A stretch of DNA of 15,772 nt from Oscillospiraceae bacterium (GTDB lineage Bacteria; Bacillota; Clostridia; Clostridiales; Clostridiaceae), in the NCBI GenBank assembly GCA_009785875.1, contig WQUF01000098.1, positions 1-15,772 on the forward strand, in the 5' to 3' direction. Within the stretch, counting starts at the first letter, position 1; the number at the start of each line of letters is the position of its first letter. Below are positions 1 through 7,935 of the stretch, piece after piece. Under the pieces are notes generated by a model, which had not been told where the DNA came from, did no database searches, and saw nothing but the letters and a program-made list of their open reading frames with translations. The position numbers were made by a program, and so were the translations under genes.

Positions 1-365
1 AATTTGGAGTAGAATCTGTAAATGCTATTTTCAGGCTAAAGCTGCTTGTTGCAAATGAAAAAATAAGTTTAGAAAAATTAAAGAAGCAGATAGGAGTTGT
101 GAATGATCTTGTTCCTGAGAAGACCAGAATAACTATTGAAGTTCGAAGGGAACTATTGAGTGCTTTAATTGAATTGCTATTACAATTTAAGAGGTTCGAA
201 GCTGCGAGTCTTGCTGGAAAGATGCAGGGAAAATTTAGCAAGGTATTTAATTTCAAGTGCAACATGAAAGATATGAAGTTTTATCTTGAAAAAGCTATGT
301 TAAATGAAGTTTCATTAAAAAAATTATTAGCCACTTCTATAGCAGAAATGACTAACATAAAATAA
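1..365 (+). CDS. C-terminal part of an unrecognised protein (5' end outside window)
   Basis: An open frame enters from the left edge (first whole codon at position 3) and stops at TAA 363-365, giving about 120 residues. A GTG at 99 could serve as a start, but the frame is open upstream with ordinary coding-like composition (LKLLVANEKISLEKLKKQIG), so I read it as the tail of a longer gene. The product is rich in Leu, Lys and Glu, predicted mostly helical, with no cysteine-metal motif, signal peptide or membrane segment. I do not recognise the family. It points rightward, convergent with the AlbA_2 gene at 603-2198, and is separated from it by repeat-rich DNA. No terminator with a T-run follows it. 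Confidence 0.55.
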   Translation, partial: FGVESVNAIFRLKLLVANEKISLEKLKKQIGVVNDLVPEKTRITIEVRRELLSALIELLLQFKRFEAASLAGKMQGKFSKVFNFKCNMKDMKFYLEKAMLNEVSLKKLLATSIAEMTNIK

Positions 366-370
366 AAGAT

Positions 371-416
371 TACTATTCACTATTACCATTATTCACCATT
401 CATTATTCACTGTTAC
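371..416. repeat. ATTCAC-type simple repeat
   Basis: About 46 bp of degenerate tandem units of 8-10 bp, such as CTATTCAC, TATTCACCAT and CATTATTCAC. It begins a few bases after the stop of the upstream gene. Similar low-complexity tracts occur between genes in clostridial genomes (from memory). No function is assigned. Confidence 0.6.
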
Positions 417-447
417 TTGGATTTCTTCAAAAATTTTACTAAAGATG

Positions 448-502
448 AGGTAGGACTGTTTGCTATGCTTAAAATCACGATTTTTAATGCCTACTCCTAC
501 CT
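448..502. repeat. Imperfect inverted repeat, long hairpin
   Basis: The outer arms AGGTAGGA (448-455) and TCCTACCT (495-502) are perfect 8-bp complements. The inner arms (467-476 and 479-490) pair as GC-TT-AAAA-TC with two single-base bulges around a 2-nt loop, and an asymmetric 11/4-nt internal loop lies between the two stems. A second hairpin, AACTTTT-TACAT-AAAAGTT, follows at 543-561. Neither is followed by a T-run, so they are not convincing terminators. The gap 366-602 holds these structures and no credible gene. They may be the remnant of a small mobile repeat, or a bidirectional structure between two convergent genes. Confidence 0.5.
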
Positions 503-602
503 ACTTGCTAAGTTCCAGTTTTATTTCTTACGATTTAGTCGAAACTTTTTACATAAAAGTTGTAACACATATAGCTGTACTTTCTTTGAGGTGGAGTTAA
601 CT

Positions 603-2198
603 TTAAACATAATAAAATTTCACAAACCAATATCCATTTTTATTTGCACCAATTCGCTCAACTGCTCCTGCTTCTTTTAAAATTTTAATATTATTTTTTA
701 CATTGCGTTCATTTATTCCAAGCTTACCTGATAAAATTTTTATCGTTATGTATGGATTTGCTGCCATCAAATTTATAATTAAGCGTTGAATGTTGTTAGG
801 TGTAAAACTTAAGGCATCTATTGTGGTGTCTTTTAAGTATTCTATGGTGTCCTCCTTTACTAGATTTTTGGTGTTGTCTTTTTTAGCATCTGCAGCACTA
901 TAAAATGTTACGGAAAACTCACGATTATGCTTAAATTCAAAGATTGGATCCGGATTTTTAAATTTCCTGCAAGCTTCAGTTATTTTTTCTATACCCCTCC
1001 CCCAGGATTCGATCATACCAGTGCGGAAAAATGTACTCGCTATAAACGGGTTATAAGGCGCAGAACGGTGAGTAGCAAGCAAGTCCTTTACTGATAAGTT
1101 TTCTGGTAAATGTCCATCATTGTAAATAATGACTTTATCATCGTAAACCTTTATTTGAATAGGTATGCCTGTGCTATAATCTCGATGAACTATGGCATTT
1201 GTTATAGCTTCACGAAATGCTGCATGTGGTACTGGAAATGTTTCTACCCGTTGGATACCTTCATAACTTATGATTCCTTTAAAGTAGTTAAGATAGACAG
1301 TCTCCATAACTTTATCCACCATTGAAATTAATGGACCATGAATTTCATGTTGATATAGTAAATCTGCATCGTTAGTGAATTTACCAACTTTAATATATGC
1401 ACCTGGTACCCATTTTTCAGGACTCTGATGGAATAATAATATAGCTGCACGTTTGATATAGTTGCCTTCAGTAAGTTGTAATGTATCGAGCAATTCTTCG
1501 TCAGTGATCTGTAAATTTTGCTCTGTAAGTCTCATGCTCTCTATTGCTTTTCTTCTGAATATTTTAAAAGCATCACCATCTATTTCGCTCACTTTTATGC
1601 GTGGAATAGGAACTCCATCCCATGTTTTGCCTTGTTTACGGAGCATAAATTCATCTAAAGCATTTCCTGTTAATTCCTGTGTTGTACTGCCAGAGCGATA
1701 ATAGTATTTGCCATGGTAACTTATTGGATATGGGTACGGCTTTACTGTTATTGTTATATATTTTCTGCTCATTTCGTCTTTAATGTCAACATCTGCTATA
1801 ATACCCATTGCATCCCTAAGCTTATTAGGTAAGTCCTCCATAAGTTTCCTTGCACCGTCTATTCCAACTATTACACCATCATCGTTGCGACCAATATCAA
1901 GAACACCACCACTTGCATTAGCAAAACCGCAGATTGTTTTCATGTATTCATCCCGCCAAGTTTCCTTCCATTCTACATTTTGGCTTTCCAAGATAGTCTC
2001 CTCCTGCATATTTTTAAAGTTTTCAAGTTTTGCTTGCTTTATCCTACCATCTACAGGTTTTTGTGCATCCTTAGGAATTATCCATATATCACCAAGTTTA
2101 GCTGCATCTTTGATCTGACCGTTATCGCACAAATTTTGAACACGCCTAATTGTTATTCCCCATAGCTCTGCTGCTTCTTTTGTTGTCATAAAGTCCAT
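603..2198 (-). CDS. AlbA_2 (Schlafen-like) / HATPase_c_4 putative transcriptional regulator
   Basis: A 531-residue protein of the COG2865 type. Residues 1-50 form a small helix-turn-helix (MTTKEAAELWGITIRRVQNL) like excisionase/MerR heads. Residues about 68-185 are an AlbA_2 domain (VEWKE, then GFANASGGVLDIG). Residues about 320-420 are a divergent GHKL ATPase with N-box EAITNAIVHRDY (330-341) and glycine loop GRGIEKI (400-406). A Lys/Asp/Thr linker (440-463) leads to a C-terminal winged helix (about 468-520). The family is predicted to bind DNA and nucleotide; the target is unknown. ATG 2198 is chosen because GAGG lies 8 nt upstream; an in-frame ATG at 2231 overlaps the -10 box and cannot be on the transcript. 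It seems an accessory insertion beside spoVT. No terminator was found after the stop. Confidence 0.85.
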   Translation of the reverse strand: MDFMTTKEAAELWGITIRRVQNLCDNGQIKDAAKLGDIWIIPKDAQKPVDGRIKQAKLENFKNMQEETILESQNVEWKETWRDEYMKTICGFANASGGVLDIGRNDDGVIVGIDGARKLMEDLPNKLRDAMGIIADVDIKDEMSRKYITITVKPYPYPISYHGKYYYRSGSTTQELTGNALDEFMLRKQGKTWDGVPIPRIKVSEIDGDAFKIFRRKAIESMRLTEQNLQITDEELLDTLQLTEGNYIKRAAILLFHQSPEKWVPGAYIKVGKFTNDADLLYQHEIHGPLISMVDKVMETVYLNYFKGIISYEGIQRVETFPVPHAAFREAITNAIVHRDYSTGIPIQIKVYDDKVIIYNDGHLPENLSVKDLLATHRSAPYNPFIASTFFRTGMIESWGRGIEKITEACRKFKNPDPIFEFKHNREFSVTFYSAADAKKDNTKNLVKEDTIEYLKDTTIDALSFTPNNIQRLIINLMAANPYITIKILSGKLGINERNVKNNIKILKEAGAVERIGANKNGYWFVKFYYV

Positions 2199-2229
2199 TT
2201 TATCGACCTCACATGATTCTTTTGCAATC

Positions 2230-2258
2230 ATTATATAACGTTATAACGAATGTTTCAA
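2230..2258 (-). promoter_or_regulatory. Sigma-A promoter of the AlbA_2 gene
   Basis: Reading the minus strand, TTGAAA (2253-2258) and TATAAT (2230-2235) are separated by exactly 17 nt. Transcription would start near 2223, leaving a leader of about 25 nt that contains the GAGG ribosome site. The spacer holds the perfect 10-bp palindrome CGTTATAACG (2239-2248), well placed for a repressor. This promoter also decides the start codon of the gene. Confidence 0.75.
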
Positions 2259-2370
2259 GTATTTTATAGTGTCTTTTTAGGTGTCTTTTACCTCAATTAT
2301 CTTGTTTATGGTGTCTTTTTTATCTTTTTCTCTGTTTATAGTGTCTTTATTTCGTTTATTGTTTCTTTTA
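2253..2370 (-). repeat. GTGTCTTT array, decayed KDTIN-coding repeat upstream of the promoter
   Basis: On the + strand GTGTCTTT occurs at 2269, 2281, 2311 and 2341, with a variant GTTTCTTT at 2361. Spacings are 12, 30, 30 and 20 bp. The first four are in one minus-strand reading frame and spell KDTINREKDK, KDTINKIIEV, KDT, stop (TAA 2277-2279), KDTIKYLKH. The fifth spells KETINEI in a frame shifted by one. The same peptide pattern is in the linker of the gene just downstream (KEDTIEYLK at 448-456, KDTTI at 456-460). The array directly abuts the -35 box, so it may be a gene fossil, an operator array, or both. Confidence 0.7.
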
Positions 2371-2379
2371 TATTTGAGC

Positions 2380-2408
2380 AAAAAAATAAATGGACATATA
2401 AATGCCCA
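2380..2408 (-). terminator. Rho-independent terminator of spoVT
   Basis: On the minus strand TGGGCAT-TTAT-ATGTCCA forms a 7-bp stem (one G-U pair) with a 4-nt loop, followed by a T-rich tract (TTTATTTTTTT). It lies about 50 nt past the spoVT stop and before the repeats and promoter of the AlbA_2 gene, separating the two transcripts. Confidence 0.7.
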
Positions 2409-2457
2409 CCTATGCTATAATTCTCATATAATAATTATAAAGACAAATAAATATTTA

Positions 2458-3012
2458 TTAACTTTCCATTTGTTGTGCAATAAGCGATGAAGTAATCTCT
2501 GCAATTCTAAACTCAACATCGCCCATTTTATTGCTTTCTTTAGATGTAATAATGACAGCTCCTGTTGTATCCCCTTCAGCAACGATTGGGGCAATTATTT
2601 GTTCTGCATATTTTTCTTCAGCTTCTTCCCCTTCATAAATATCGACCATGCTGTTTCTATCATTTATGTTGAATTTTATAAGTCGTCTTTGTTCTATTAT
2701 TTTTTCCAAATCCTTGCTGATTTTTTTATCTAAATACTCTTTCTTTGACCCTCCACTTACAGATACTATAGTATCTTTATCACAAATGATGACCATCCTA
2801 TTAATAGATTTATTTATAGCTTCTGTATATCCTCTAGAAAATTCCAATAAGTCGCCAATTGGTGAATACTTCTTTAATATTATCTCTCCATCCTTATCGG
2901 TAAATATTTCAAGGGGATCGCTTTCTCTTATTCTCATTGTTTTTCTTATTTCTTTTGGAATGACTACTCTACCAAGTTCATCTATTCTTCTAACTATACC
3001 AGTGGCTTTCAT
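2458..3012 (-). CDS. spoVT: Stage V sporulation protein T, AbrB/GAF-type forespore regulator
   Basis: A 184-residue protein, close to the usual SpoVT length (about 178). Residues 1-50 are an AbrB/MazE-type swapped-hairpin DNA-binding domain with the hallmark MKATGIVRRIDELGRVVIPK start. Residues about 55-180 are a GAF-like domain (MVIICDKDTIVSVSGG, then IIAPIVAEGDTTGAVIIT). In B. subtilis, SpoVT is a forespore regulator that tunes sigma-G genes during spore maturation. The start at 3012 has GGAGGG 7 nt upstream. The gene follows the PrsA-like gene on the same strand but is separated from it by a strong terminator and a 220-bp gap, so it has its own promoter. Its place near mfd and pth matches the Bacillus order. 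Identification is firm. Confidence 0.95.
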   Translation of the reverse strand: MKATGIVRRIDELGRVVIPKEIRKTMRIRESDPLEIFTDKDGEIILKKYSPIGDLLEFSRGYTEAINKSINRMVIICDKDTIVSVSGGSKKEYLDKKISKDLEKIIEQRRLIKFNINDRNSMVDIYEGEEAEEKYAEQIIAPIVAEGDTTGAVIITSKESNKMGDVEFRIAEITSSLIAQQMES

Positions 3013-3187
3013 TCTTAACCCTCCTACATAAAAAAGTATCGTAATATAACATTACTATTATTATAATAAATAAATACATAATTATACATTAATATAAAAA
3101 AATGTATTTTTTAGAATTTATATCATCAATTTCCTTTAAACTCTTCAGAAAGATTAATGAAATATTTTAGTGATGTTTATAAAATAT
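3013..3187 (-). promoter_or_regulatory. spoVT upstream region with weak promoter candidate
   Basis: This AT-rich gap must hold the spoVT promoter, since a terminator lies behind it. The best candidate on the minus strand is TATAAT (3060-3065) with TGTATA (3083-3088) 17 nt upstream. The GTATA hexamer resembles sigma-F/G -35 sites, but the -10 is more sigma-A-like. In sequence this AT-rich the match could be chance. I see nothing else from 3100 to 3187. Confidence 0.3.
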
Positions 3188-3224
3188 AAAAAAAGCTCTG
3201 ATCAATTTTCAAAATCAAAGCTTT
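3188..3224 (-). terminator. Strong rho-independent terminator after the PrsA-like gene
   Basis: The minus-strand stem AAAGCTTTGAT / ATCAGAGCTTT has 11 pairs (one G-U) around an 11-nt loop and is followed by a run of T. It begins about 10 nt after the foldase stop codon and closes the operon running down from the response regulator. Confidence 0.85.
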
Positions 3225-3234
3225 TAAATAACAT

Positions 3235-4356
3235 TTATTTAGTATTAATTAAATTATTTTGATATTTTGTAGTTACAACAGGTAAATCAGTTTTATAACT
3301 CTGGAGGAGTGCAGTCTTTTCATTAGTTTTTCTATCCTGATATATTTTATCCGATATGATTGGTTTCATCTTCTCATAATCGTCTCCATCTAAAGTGATG
3401 CTGTTTAATTTGATTATGTGATAACCATATTGTGATTTAACAGGGTCTGATATTTGACCTGGATTGAGTACTTTGGCTCCTGCAACATAGCCAGCGTCTA
3501 ATGTCCCAAATGTAACATCGCCAACTTTTCCACCATTAGCTTTTGTTCCTGTATCATCTGAATATTCTGTTACCATTGCAGCAAAATCAGCCCCAGCATC
3601 GAGCTTTGCTTTAACTTCTTTTGCTCTTGCTAATGCCTCTGCGTCAGTCCTTATAGCTTTAGTAGTATCATTAGGATCATTGATGGCTATTAAAATATGG
3701 TCTGTATCTAACTTGTTATAATCACCTTCATAAGTTGCTTTGTTTGTATCAAAATCTGATTTTATTTCGTCATCAGTTGGCTGTGGTACATTTTTAAGGA
3801 GTTCATCCCAGATTAAATTTACCCTTTCAGTTTTTGTTTGATAATCTATATAAGTTTTTTCAGTTATACCCATGGATTTAAAGTAATTATCATAGCTTGC
3901 TTGATCAAACGTACCAGTGGTATTAGTAGTAGTACTATTTGTAGTATCTGTACTATCTGTAGTATTAGTTGTTGTAAAATTTGCTTTGAAATCGCTCATA
4001 TTTTTATCAACTGCTGCTTGTAATTTAGTTTGATCTACAGTTATTTTTTGTTTCTCAGCTTCGACGATTACAGCTTCTGCATCTATCATTCCGCTCAATG
4101 CTTGACTTTTATATTGAAAATAAGTTTGTATATCTGTATTTGGATCTAAATTAGCTCCCATATACATAGCATAAAGTTGTGCTTCTGCCCATTCGTAGCT
4201 ACTATCTATCTCACCTCTTGTTATCTTTACCTTTCCTACAGTAGCTACCGTTTGCCTGTCTATTGCCTCTTTAGTTTTAATTATTAAATTGCAAGAAGAA
4301 AAGAACAAAGTATATGTAATAGCTAATCCTGTAATCAATATTCTGTGTTTTTTCAT
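3235..4356 (-). CDS. prsA: PrsA-like foldase lipoprotein, parvulin-type peptidyl-prolyl isomerase
   Basis: A 373-residue exported lipoprotein. The N-terminus MKKHRILITGLAITYTLFFS ends in lipobox FSSC with Cys22 as the acylated residue, so it should be anchored outside the membrane. Residues about 35-210 are the SurA/PrsA-type helical chaperone region. Residues about 215-320 are the rotamase (parvulin) domain (LDTDHILIAI, YSDDTGTKANGGKVGDV, SQYGYHIIKL). A Thr/Asn/Ser-rich insert lies at 128-149. The family helps secreted proteins fold after translocation. Start 4356 is chosen over 4374 because AGGAGG lies 6-7 nt upstream. It is 66 nt past the mfd stop with no terminator between, so it is probably co-transcribed. 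The symbol is by similarity; clostridia can have several such proteins. Confidence 0.88.
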   Translation of the reverse strand: MKKHRILITGLAITYTLFFSSCNLIIKTKEAIDRQTVATVGKVKITRGEIDSSYEWAEAQLYAMYMGANLDPNTDIQTYFQYKSQALSGMIDAEAVIVEAEKQKITVDQTKLQAAVDKNMSDFKANFTTTNTTDSTDTTNSTTTNTTGTFDQASYDNYFKSMGITEKTYIDYQTKTERVNLIWDELLKNVPQPTDDEIKSDFDTNKATYEGDYNKLDTDHILIAINDPNDTTKAIRTDAEALARAKEVKAKLDAGADFAAMVTEYSDDTGTKANGGKVGDVTFGTLDAGYVAGAKVLNPGQISDPVKSQYGYHIIKLNSITLDGDDYEKMKPIISDKIYQDRKTNEKTALLQSYKTDLPVVTTKYQNNLINTK

Positions 4357-4386
4357 ATTTAACCTCCTAGACATTTCATGAGTCCT

Positions 4387-4397
4387 ATTCTACCATA
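4387..4397 (-). promoter_or_regulatory. Possible extended -10 promoter before the foldase gene
   Basis: On the minus strand TGGTAGAAT is an extended -10 (TGn plus TAGAAT), but no good -35 lies 17 nt upstream. It could give extra transcription of the foldase gene inside the operon. This is a weak call. Confidence 0.25.
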
Positions 4398-4422
4398 AAT
4401 TCGTATATAATAAAATGATGAA

Positions 4423-7400
4423 TTAATGTAAACTTAAAAGAATTTTTTCTAAGTCAAATAAGAGATTCTCTTCATTATTGATTTTATAAGCAAAAGTAGG
4501 CTTTGTTTCCATAGATTTATAATAAATTGTGTTATGACTTCCATTTATTATATGCTGAATCTTCTTAACATCCATCTTAAAATTGTCCTTATAAGCGAAT
4601 AAAATCTCTCCTGATTTCTGTTTTAATTCTTCTATGCCAATATCCCTTGCTAAACATTTAATATATGCAATATTTATTAAATTATTTACAGAAGTAGGTA
4701 TATTGCCAAATCTATCCTCTAATTCTTCAACTATTAAATTTTTATCTTGCAGGTTCTCTATAGCTGCAATCTTTTTATAAACTTGAATTTTCTCCACCTC
4801 ATCACCTATAAACTCGCTTGGTATATAGGCATCTACTTTAATTTCAATGGTAGTTTCAAGAGCTTCTTCTTTTTTTTCACCTTTTAAGATCTTAATAGCA
4901 TCTTCAAGCATTTTACAATATAGGTCATACCCCACTGCAGCCATATGCCCATGCTGTGCTGAACCCATTATGTTCCCTGCTCCTCTTATTTCTAAATCCT
5001 TTAAAGCGATTTTAAATCCAGAACCGAGTTCAGTATAATCTTTTATCGCCTTTAATCTCTTTTCGGCAACTTCAGTGAGTATTTTTTCTTTTCTATATGT
5101 GAGATAACAGTATGCGATTTTATTCGTCCTTCCTACCCTTCCACGCAATTGATAAAGCTGAGATAATCCAAGCTTATCTGCATCATTCATGATTATTGTA
5201 TTCACATTTTGAATATCCATTCCTGTTTCAATTATCGTAGTAGTTAAAAGCACATCATATTCATTTGTCGTAAAATCCAGGATGACTTTTTCAAGCTGCC
5301 TTTCATTCATTTGACCATGAGCTACCACGATTCGAAGTTCAGGCACAAGTTTTGATAGATAGTCCCTCATCTCTAAAATGTTTTCCACTCTATTGTGCAC
5401 AAAATACACCTGACCACCTCTTGAAACTTCCTTAAGCATAGCATCCCTTATCAATTGATCATTATACTCCACAACGTATGTTTGTATCGGATATCTCTCT
5501 TCAGGTGGAGTTTCAATTACACTTATATCTCTCACACCTACAAGTGACATGTGGAGTGTTCTGGGTATTGGAGTTGCACTTAGAGTAATTACATCGACAT
5601 TTTTTTTAAAATGCTTTATCTTTTCCTTGTGAGTTACTCCAAATCTTTGCTCCTCGTCCACAATCAATAGCCCTAAGTTTTTAAACTCTATATCCTTTTG
5701 AATTAGCCTATGAGTTCCAACTAAAATATCTAAATTCCCACTTTTTAAGTTTAAAAGGGTCTTCTTTTGTTCAGAATCTGATCTGAATCTCGATATCATA
5801 TCGATGGTTACTGGAAAATCTGAAAAACGCTTTAGCATATTATTATAATGCTGTTGAGCTAATATTGTAGTTGGTACTAGAATAGCAACTTGCTTTCCAT
5901 CCATAACTGCCTTAAAAGCTGCTCTAATAACCACTTCAGTTTTACCATAGCCTACATCTCCACATACTAGCCTATCCATTACCTTATCTGTTTCCATATC
6001 CCTTTTTATATCTTCTATTGCAAGGAGCTGATCTTGAGTTTCTTCGTATTCAAACTCATCTTCGAATTGCTTTTGCCAAACAGTATCCTTTGAAAACTTA
6101 AAACCTTTTATGGTACTCCTTTCAGCATATAGTTTGATTAAGTCCTGAGCCATATCTTCAACTTGTTTTTTGACTTTTTTCTTTGCCTTTATCCACTCTC
6201 CGCTTCCAAGTTTATTTATTCTTGGAGCTATTCCTTCAGATCCTATATACTTTTGAACCATATCTAATTGTTCAACTGGTACATATAATTTATCTCCTTT
6301 TTCATATTCTATCAATATGAAATCTTTCGTTACTCTATCAACCGTAAGCTGTATGATACCCTTATACACACCTATCCCATGGTTTGCATGAACTATATAA
6401 TCACCTGACTTAAGTTCTGTAAAGCTCTTTATTTTGCTAACACCTTTACCTTGCGGCTTAGGTTTAGTTAGCTTTCTCTTTGCTTCTCCAAATACCTCCT
6501 TATCAGAAACAAGGCACACATTTAAATCTGGGAACTCGTAACCTCGGAGTTGGCTTCCAAATGTTATAACTAGATCTTTTTCGTTTAAATCCTCAAGGGT
6601 ATCGCTATATCTTGACTTTAAATCATATTCCTTTAGAGTATTTACTAATCTCTCTCCTCTTGCTCTTGTACCAGAGAGTATAACCACTGAAAGCCCTCTT
6701 AGCATCTTATCTTTTATATCGTCAATTAATAGTTCAAGCTGTCCATGGTATTCATGTAGAGTTATTTCATTAAAATTCACAATGTATTTTGGTGAAATAA
6801 ATTTGTAGCTCTTTGTAAATGCATCTATTGTAAATATATTTTCACATTTAATCCTTGAAAATAAATCTTCTTTACTATTTAGCAGATTCCCTTGATTTGG
6901 TAAAACCTCACCTCTTTGAAGGAGCATTTTATAAGTTTCCTCAAACTCTATGTAAACACTATCCAATTTCCCTTTGCATTTTTCAGGATCGTCTAAAAAT
7001 ACAAATGATCCCTCTACATAGTCTAAAAAGCTATTTGACTCTTCATAAAAATAGTTCATATAAGAATCTATATTTTCAAAGTAATAATTTTCTCTCAAAT
7101 TATCTAAATTATGGGTTACATTTGAAGTTATTTTTTCTTTTATATCTTCACTGACATTGGAGGAAATAAAATCATTAAAATCTCTTTTTATATTTTCATA
7201 TCCAAATTCCATTATTTCATCCGTTATGATCAATTCTTTTGCAGGGAATATATTTGCAGTGGCGATCTTATCAATGCTGCGTTGAGTTTCAACATTAAAA
7301 GTCCTTATAGAATCGACTTCATCATCAAATAGCTCAATTCTATATGGGAGAGGCTCAGTTGGACAAAATATATCTATTATTCCTCCTCTTACGGAAAAAA

Positions 7401-7917
7401 AACCTTTGCTTTCGCTTATTTCACTTCTTTTATAACCACATTCTATTAGCTTTTTAGTGATAGTCTTAATGTCCAATTTTTGTGAAACTTCAACTCTAAA
7501 CTTATAATCACCATATAGTTTATGGGGAATAAGCCTTGTTGCTAAGGATTCGATGCAAGTCACTATGATCTTTTTATGGTTTGAAAGAAGTTCTCCAAAT
7601 ACTTTTAACCTTTCCCATCTCACATCACCTGATATACTATCGATATTGTAAAAGACGACCTCTTTTACAGGGAGATAATAAACAGATGGAGTGAAAAAGC
7701 TTAAATCTTCATATAGGTTTCTAGCTTCCAAATCGCTTTGAGTGAGGATTAGAATGTTCTCCTCATTGTTTTTAAAAATTGAATATATAAAATAAGCTTT
7801 TGAAGATTCAGATATTCCAAAAATTCCGATTGGGAATCTTCCTTTATTTATGCTATTTTTTATTTCTCGATATTCAGTACTGTTTTCTATAGGTTTCATT
7901 AAACCATCGAGTCTCAT
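4423..7917 (-). CDS. mfd: Transcription-repair coupling factor
   Basis: A 1164-residue protein, full length for Mfd. It is an ATP-driven DNA translocase that removes RNA polymerase stalled at lesions and recruits UvrA. Order: UvrB-like N-terminal module (about 20-330, including FFSVRGGIIDIFCP); RNA-polymerase interacting CarD-like domain (about 500-555, SGDYIVHANHGIGVYKGI); SF2 translocase with Walker A GDVGYGKT (653-660), DEEQ box (754-757), SATPIPRT (780-787) and QLRGRVGR; C-terminal TRCF domain. All key motifs look intact. ATG 7917 is preceded only by a weak GGTGG; the next ATG (7899) has a poorer site, so 7917 is kept. It starts 18 nt after pth and is probably translated from the same message. 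Confidence 0.97.
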   Translation of the reverse strand: MRLDGLMKPIENSTEYREIKNSINKGRFPIGIFGISESSKAYFIYSIFKNNEENILILTQSDLEARNLYEDLSFFTPSVYYLPVKEVVFYNIDSISGDVRWERLKVFGELLSNHKKIIVTCIESLATRLIPHKLYGDYKFRVEVSQKLDIKTITKKLIECGYKRSEISESKGFFSVRGGIIDIFCPTEPLPYRIELFDDEVDSIRTFNVETQRSIDKIATANIFPAKELIITDEIMEFGYENIKRDFNDFISSNVSEDIKEKITSNVTHNLDNLRENYYFENIDSYMNYFYEESNSFLDYVEGSFVFLDDPEKCKGKLDSVYIEFEETYKMLLQRGEVLPNQGNLLNSKEDLFSRIKCENIFTIDAFTKSYKFISPKYIVNFNEITLHEYHGQLELLIDDIKDKMLRGLSVVILSGTRARGERLVNTLKEYDLKSRYSDTLEDLNEKDLVITFGSQLRGYEFPDLNVCLVSDKEVFGEAKRKLTKPKPQGKGVSKIKSFTELKSGDYIVHANHGIGVYKGIIQLTVDRVTKDFILIEYEKGDKLYVPVEQLDMVQKYIGSEGIAPRINKLGSGEWIKAKKKVKKQVEDMAQDLIKLYAERSTIKGFKFSKDTVWQKQFEDEFEYEETQDQLLAIEDIKRDMETDKVMDRLVCGDVGYGKTEVVIRAAFKAVMDGKQVAILVPTTILAQQHYNNMLKRFSDFPVTIDMISRFRSDSEQKKTLLNLKSGNLDILVGTHRLIQKDIEFKNLGLLIVDEEQRFGVTHKEKIKHFKKNVDVITLSATPIPRTLHMSLVGVRDISVIETPPEERYPIQTYVVEYNDQLIRDAMLKEVSRGGQVYFVHNRVENILEMRDYLSKLVPELRIVVAHGQMNERQLEKVILDFTTNEYDVLLTTTIIETGMDIQNVNTIIMNDADKLGLSQLYQLRGRVGRTNKIAYCYLTYRKEKILTEVAEKRLKAIKDYTELGSGFKIALKDLEIRGAGNIMGSAQHGHMAAVGYDLYCKMLEDAIKILKGEKKEEALETTIEIKVDAYIPSEFIGDEVEKIQVYKKIAAIENLQDKNLIVEELEDRFGNIPTSVNNLINIAYIKCLARDIGIEELKQKSGEILFAYKDNFKMDVKKIQHIINGSHNTIYYKSMETKPTFAYKINNEENLLFDLEKILLSLH

Positions 7918-7935
7918 TATACCACCAGCCCTAAT

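Noticed and set aside
417..680. 87-codon + strand open frame
   Set aside because: It runs through the inverted repeats and into the AlbA_2 gene on the other strand, has no ribosome site, and its peptide is Phe/Tyr/Cys-rich noise.
2199..2231. Upstream ATG at 2231 extending the AlbA_2 protein by 11 residues
   Set aside because: The ATG overlaps the -10 box and the true Shine-Dalgarno lies inside the extension, so transcription would start after it.
2648..3031. 127-codon + strand open frame opposite spoVT
   Set aside because: It is antisense to a firmly identified gene, has no Shine-Dalgarno, and its hydrophobic composition is expected from reverse reading.
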